A stretch of 64,000 nt of DNA from Nocardiopsis gilva YIM 90087. GTDB lineage: Bacteria; Actinomycetota; Actinomycetes; Streptosporangiales; Streptosporangiaceae. Of the stretch, positions 60,649 to 64,000 are shown one piece after another. Positions within the stretch are counted from its first letter, which is position 1. Each line of letters opens with the position of its first letter. Location: NCBI RefSeq assembly GCF_002263495.1, contig NZ_CP022753.1, forward strand, positions 2,728,001 through 2,792,000. Reading direction: 5' to 3'. The notes beneath the pieces were generated by a model. It was not told where the DNA came from and did not search any database. It worked only from the letters and a program-made list of their open reading frames with translations. A program made the translations under genes and the position numbers.

Positions 60649-61365
60649 GTGAGTGCGCAGGGCCACGCTGAGGGCATCGTCATCGCCATCGACGGTCCCT
60701 CGGGGTCGGGCAAATCCAGCACGGCCAAGGGCGTCGCCAGGGCACGTGAGCTTCGCTACCTCGACACGGGGGCGATGTACAGGGCGATGACCTGGTGGAT
60801 GCTGCACCAGGGGATCGACGCGAACGACGCGGCGGCCGTCGCCGAGGCGTCATCGCGCCCGGTCATCACCATGGGCACCGATCCGGCGGCCCCCACCGTC
60901 GACGTGGACGGCACCGACGTCGCCGCGGCGATCCGGACCCAGGAGGTCACCACGAACGTCAGCGCGGTGAGCGCCGTGCCGGAGGTGCGCGAACGACTCG
61001 TCGCCCTGCAGCGCGAGACGATCGCGCGGGCCCGGCGCGAGGCCAGCGGCATCGTGGTCGAGGGCCGCGACATCACCACGGTCGTCGCGCCCGACGCGCC
61101 GGTCAAGATCTTTCTGACCGCGAGCGCCGAGGCGCGCGCGGACCGCCGCAGCAAGGAGGTCGAGACCGACGACGTCGCCGCGACCCAGGCCGACCTCGCC
61201 CGCCGCGACCAGCTCGACTCCAGCCGGGCGGCCTCGCCGCTGACCCAGACCGAGGACGCCCTGGAACTGGAGACCAGCAACCTGACCCTCGACGAGGTCA
61301 TCGCGATCGTCGTCAAACTGGCCGACGAGGCCGTCGGAGCCGTGGAGGGCTCCACGGCGCGCTGA
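60649..61365 (+). CDS. cmk: Cytidylate kinase
   Basis: 238 residues. P-loop IAIDGPSGSGKSSTAKGVA, LRYLDTGAMYRAMTWW, then VVEGRDITTVVAPDA and the Arg-rich lid DLARRDQLDSSRAASPLTQ are characteristic. It phosphorylates CMP and dCMP. The GTG start has CGGAGGAGAG eight or so bases ahead. Der follows, as in many actinomycetes, but without a lysophospholipid acyltransferase gene between. Confidence 0.95.
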   Translation: MSAQGHAEGIVIAIDGPSGSGKSSTAKGVARARELRYLDTGAMYRAMTWWMLHQGIDANDAAAVAEASSRPVITMGTDPAAPTVDVDGTDVAAAIRTQEVTTNVSAVSAVPEVRERLVALQRETIARARREASGIVVEGRDITTVVAPDAPVKIFLTASAEARADRRSKEVETDDVAATQADLARRDQLDSSRAASPLTQTEDALELETSNLTLDEVIAIVVKLADEAVGAVEGSTAR

Positions 61366-61524
61366 CAGCGCCGAACCGCCGGTCAGGGCAAGGATCGGAC
61401 ACCGCATCCGGATGCGTCGCACGCCGACGCGGCGTGCGCGTGCGTCCCCTAAACGGCACACTGTTTTCCATCCCCACGGCACGCATCCTGGGCGCGTGGG
61501 GCATCGTTACCGGGAGTGAATAGG

Positions 61525-62949
61525 TTGACCGAGAACATGCATGCCGTATCCGGCATGCCCGAAGAGGGCGAGGCCGCCGCGGAGGCGGCCGTGAAACCGG
61601 TGGTGGCCGTCGTCGGACGCCCCAACGTCGGAAAGTCGTCCCTGGTGAACAGGATCATCGGCCGCCGCGAGGCAGTGGTGGAGGATGTTCCGGGCGTGAC
61701 CCGCGACCGGGTGGCCTATGACGCCTCCTGGCAGGCCGCGGAGTTCACCCTCGTCGACACCGGCGGCTGGGAGACCAGCGTCAGCGGGCTGGCCGCGATG
61801 GTCGCCCGCCAGGCCGAGTACGCGGCGCAGACCGCCGACGTCATCCTGTTCGTCGTCGACGCGACGGTGGGCATCACCGACGCCGACGAGGCCGTGACCC
61901 GCGTCCTGCGCGCCACCAACCGACCGGTCGTGCTCGCGGCCAACAAGGTCGACGGTGAGCTGCAGGAGGCCGACGCCCTGGTGCTGTGGAACCTGGGCGT
62001 GGGCGAGCCGTTCCCGATCAGTGCCCTGCACGGGCGGGGGACCGGCGACCTGCTGGACGCCGTTGTCGCGTCCTTCCCCGAGGTGCCCCAGGCCGAGTCA
62101 GCCGACGAGGAGGGCGGCCCGCGGCGCATCGCGCTGGTGGGGCGGCCCAACGTCGGCAAGTCCAGCCTGCTCAACCGGCTCGCCGGCGAGGACCGGGTGG
62201 TCGTCGACGAGGTGGCCGGGACGACCCGCGACGCCGTGGACGAGCTCATCGAGCTGGGCGGCGAGACGTGGAAGTTCATCGACACCGCGGGAATCCGCCG
62301 ACGGTTCCGGAACCTGCAGGGCGCCGACTACTACGCGACCGTGCGCACGTCGTCGGCGCTGGACCGGGCCGAGGTGGCCGTCGTGCTGATGGATGTCAGC
62401 GAGCCGCTGGCCGAGCAGGACATCCGGGTCGTCGAGCAGGTCGTCGAGTCGGGCCGGGCCCTGGTGCTGGCCTTCAACAAGTGGGACACGCTCGACGAGG
62501 AGCGGCGCTACTACCTGGAGAAGGAGATCGACCGCCAGCTGTCCCGGGTCTCCTGGGCGCCGCGCGTGAACATCTCGGCGAAGACCGGACGGCACGTGGA
62601 GAAGCTGGTCCCGGCGCTCGAGACCGGACTGGCCAGCTGGGACACCCGCATTCCGACGGGGCGGCTGAACAGCTGGCTCAAGGAACTGGTGGCCGCCACG
62701 CCTCCGCCGGTGCGCGGCGGCAAGCAGCCCAAGATCCTGTTCGCCACGCAGGCCAGCGCGCGTCCGCCGCACTTCGTCCTGTTCACCACGGGCTTCCTGG
62801 AGGACAACTACCGGCGCTTTGTCGAGCGTCGGCTGCGCGAGGACTTCGGCTTCGAGGGCAGCCCGGTCAAGCTGAGCATGCGCATCCGGGACAAGAAGGG
62901 CGGAGGCAGGGCGTCCAAGGGCAGCACCCGCCCCGACTGGAAGCGCTGA
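61525..62949 (+). CDS. der: Ribosome-assembly GTPase Der (EngA)
   Basis: 474 residues with two GTPase domains. Each has a P-loop ([32 protein letters not shown]), the DTGG or DTAG switch, and NKVD/NKWD. A KH-like C-terminal domain ([26 protein letters not shown]) follows. It helps 50S subunit assembly. TTG 61525 is chosen because GGGAGTGA sits seven bases upstream; GTG 61516 is the alternative. Confidence 0.95.
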   Translation: MTENMHAVSGMPEEGEAAAEAAVKPVVAVVGRPNVGKSSLVNRIIGRREAVVEDVPGVTRDRVAYDASWQAAEFTLVDTGGWETSVSGLAAMVARQAEYAAQTADVILFVVDATVGITDADEAVTRVLRATNRPVVLAANKVDGELQEADALVLWNLGVGEPFPISALHGRGTGDLLDAVVASFPEVPQAESADEEGGPRRIALVGRPNVGKSSLLNRLAGEDRVVVDEVAGTTRDAVDELIELGGETWKFIDTAGIRRRFRNLQGADYYATVRTSSALDRAEVAVVLMDVSEPLAEQDIRVVEQVVESGRALVLAFNKWDTLDEERRYYLEKEIDRQLSRVSWAPRVNISAKTGRHVEKLVPALETGLASWDTRIPTGRLNSWLKELVAATPPPVRGGKQPKILFATQASARPPHFVLFTTGFLEDNYRRFVERRLREDFGFEGSPVKLSMRIRDKKGGGRASKGSTRPDWKR

Positions 62950-62970
62950 CCCGCCGGCCTCTGACGTGAC

Positions 62971-63022
62971 AAGGGCCCGCGTCGGGTCGGGACCACACGG
63001 TCTCGACCCGACGCGGGCCCTT
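62971..63022. terminator. Bidirectional terminator between der and the MFS gene
   Basis: 19-bp perfect stem (AAGGGCCCGCGTCGGGTCG against its complement), with an inner GACC/GGTC pair and a short loop. It serves convergent genes; each side ends in TT. Confidence 0.9.
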
Positions 63023-63083
63023 CGCGTTCATCCGAAGAGACGGACGACGTGGGACGCGGGAGGAGCTGGGGAGTTCCTGGTCG

Positions 63084-64000
63084 TCACGCGGATCCGGCGT
63101 GCCCTCGCACCGCCGCCACGGCGAACACGCCCGTCGCGGCCAGACCGGTGGCGAGCATGACCACGATCATGCTGGTGAGCGTGGCCTCTCCGGTGCTCGT
63201 GAACCCGGCCGCGGCCGCGAGGGTGCCGCCGAGCGCGAACTGCAGCGTGCCCAGGAGCGCCGAGGTGCTTCCGGCGATCGTCGAGGGCTGGCTCGCGATG
63301 GCCAGCGTGGTCGCGTTCGGGGAGATGAGGCCGGTGCAGAACATCATCGCGAAGAGCACGGCGGTGACCGTCACCAGGTCCGCCCACCCGGTGATGTCGA
63401 GCGCGACGAGCAGCAGGACGGTGAGGGTGGCCCCGGCCAGCCCGGCGAACAGCCGCTGCGAGGTGCCCATACGGCCGATCAGGGCGGCGTTGACCTGGTT
63501 GCCGAGGATCATGCCCAGGGTCGTGATGCCGAAGATCAGGCTGAACTGCTGGGCGCTCGCCCCGAACTGGGCCTGGGAGACGAAGGAGAACGACGAGATA
63601 TAGGTGAAGGTCATCGCGAAGCTGAGCGCCATGGTCAGGGCGGGGGCGATGAAGCGGGGGTCGCGGAGGAGGCGGCCGAAGGTGCGCAGCATGAGCATGG
63701 GGTCCTGGCGGCGCCGGTCCGCCCGCGGCAGGGTCTCGGGGAGCCCGAAGAACACGAGGGCGAACCCAACCACCCCGGCGACGCCGAGCGCGGCGAAGAT
63801 GACCTGCCACGGGCCGAACAGCAGCATCCGGCCGCCGATGATCGGCCCGAGCATGGGGGCCAGCCCCACCAGCAGCACGAGCCGGGAGAAGAAGCGGGCG
63901 GCGGAGTCGCCGTCGAAGGCGTCGCGGACGACCGCCCGGGAGACCGCCATCCCGGCCGCGGCCGCCAGACCCTGCAGGAAGCGAATCGCGGTGAACATCT
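63084..64000 (-). CDS. MFS multidrug exporter (Bcr/CflA-like), 5' end outside window
   Basis: 304 residues seen, with nine or so hydrophobic segments. The part RFLQGLAAAAGMAVSRAVVRDAF is the end of the first three segments of a drug/H+ antiporter (motif region of the fourth helix). ISPNATTLAIASQPSTIAGSTSALLGTLQF is the typical Bcr/CflA C-terminal stretch. The N-terminus lies beyond position 64000, so the start is not visible. The substrate is not predictable. Confidence 0.85.
   Translation of the reverse strand, partial: MFTAIRFLQGLAAAAGMAVSRAVVRDAFDGDSAARFFSRLVLLVGLAPMLGPIIGGRMLLFGPWQVIFAALGVAGVVGFALVFFGLPETLPRADRRRQDPMLMLRTFGRLLRDPRFIAPALTMALSFAMTFTYISSFSFVSQAQFGASAQQFSLIFGITTLGMILGNQVNAALIGRMGTSQRLFAGLAGATLTVLLLVALDITGWADLVTVTAVLFAMMFCTGLISPNATTLAIASQPSTIAGSTSALLGTLQFALGGTLAAAAGFTSTGEATLTSMIVVMLATGLAATGVFAVAAVRGHAGSA

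Overview
The window is high-G+C actinobacterial DNA. Gene content and order (trpC-trpB-trpA, lgt, gltB-gltD, pyk, an ANTAR regulator, a liv operon, polA, rpsA, coaE, uvrB; then xerD, parA, scpA, scpB, rluB, aroH, tyrA, cmk, der) match the conserved chromosomal core of filamentous actinomycetes. Protein style and frequent GTG starts suggest the Nocardiopsaceae/Streptosporangiales side, but the sequence alone does not fix the genus.

Region 1 (1-5.4 kb, minus strand) differs in composition: it is visibly poorer in G+C than the rest and reads as one operon for a ribosomally made, modified peptide (RiPP). In transcription order it holds a 67-residue precursor with a near-perfect Shine-Dalgarno, a strong intergenic hairpin, a graspetide-type ATP-grasp ligase, a Clp-fold serine protease of the SDH type, a MauE-like membrane redox protein, a membrane-anchored thioredoxin-fold protein and an ABC exporter. 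The genes are translationally coupled. The precursor C-terminus has Thr/Ser and Glu/Asp residues plus two cysteines and ends Cys-Gly-Gly. I read this as an ester/amide-cross-linked peptide that may also carry a disulfide. It is the best candidate for an undescribed system here.

Region 2 (5.9-15.2 kb) is the end of the tryptophan pathway, then a second MauE-like/DsbA-like pair, lgt (frameshifted in this sequence) and two tandem paralogous one-pass membrane proteins of unknown function. Region 3 (15.2-28.7 kb) has a BpsA-like polyamine synthase homologue, both glutamate synthase subunits, pyk and small family proteins. Region 4 (28.9-31 kb) has a LAGLIDADG-type endonuclease-like gene beside tRNA-Leu(CAA), then an ANTAR response regulator. 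Region 5 (31-37 kb) is a branched-chain amino acid ABC system, with permeases and ATPases on the plus strand and the binding protein facing them on the minus strand. Region 6 (37-52.6 kb) carries DNA and translation housekeeping genes (polA, arfB-like, rpsA, coaE, uvrB), small enzymes, pyrG and a Nudix hydrolase. Region 7 (53-63 kb) is the segregation block xerD-parA-RHH protein-scpA-scpB-rluB, then aroH, tyrA (three frameshifts), cmk and der. A truncated MFS exporter runs off the right edge.

Two near-identical 66-bp intergenic palindromes lie 34 kb apart. Small deletions in G/C runs of lgt and tyrA suggest consensus sequence errors more than true pseudogenes. Most operons end in clear stem-loop terminators, often without a T-run.
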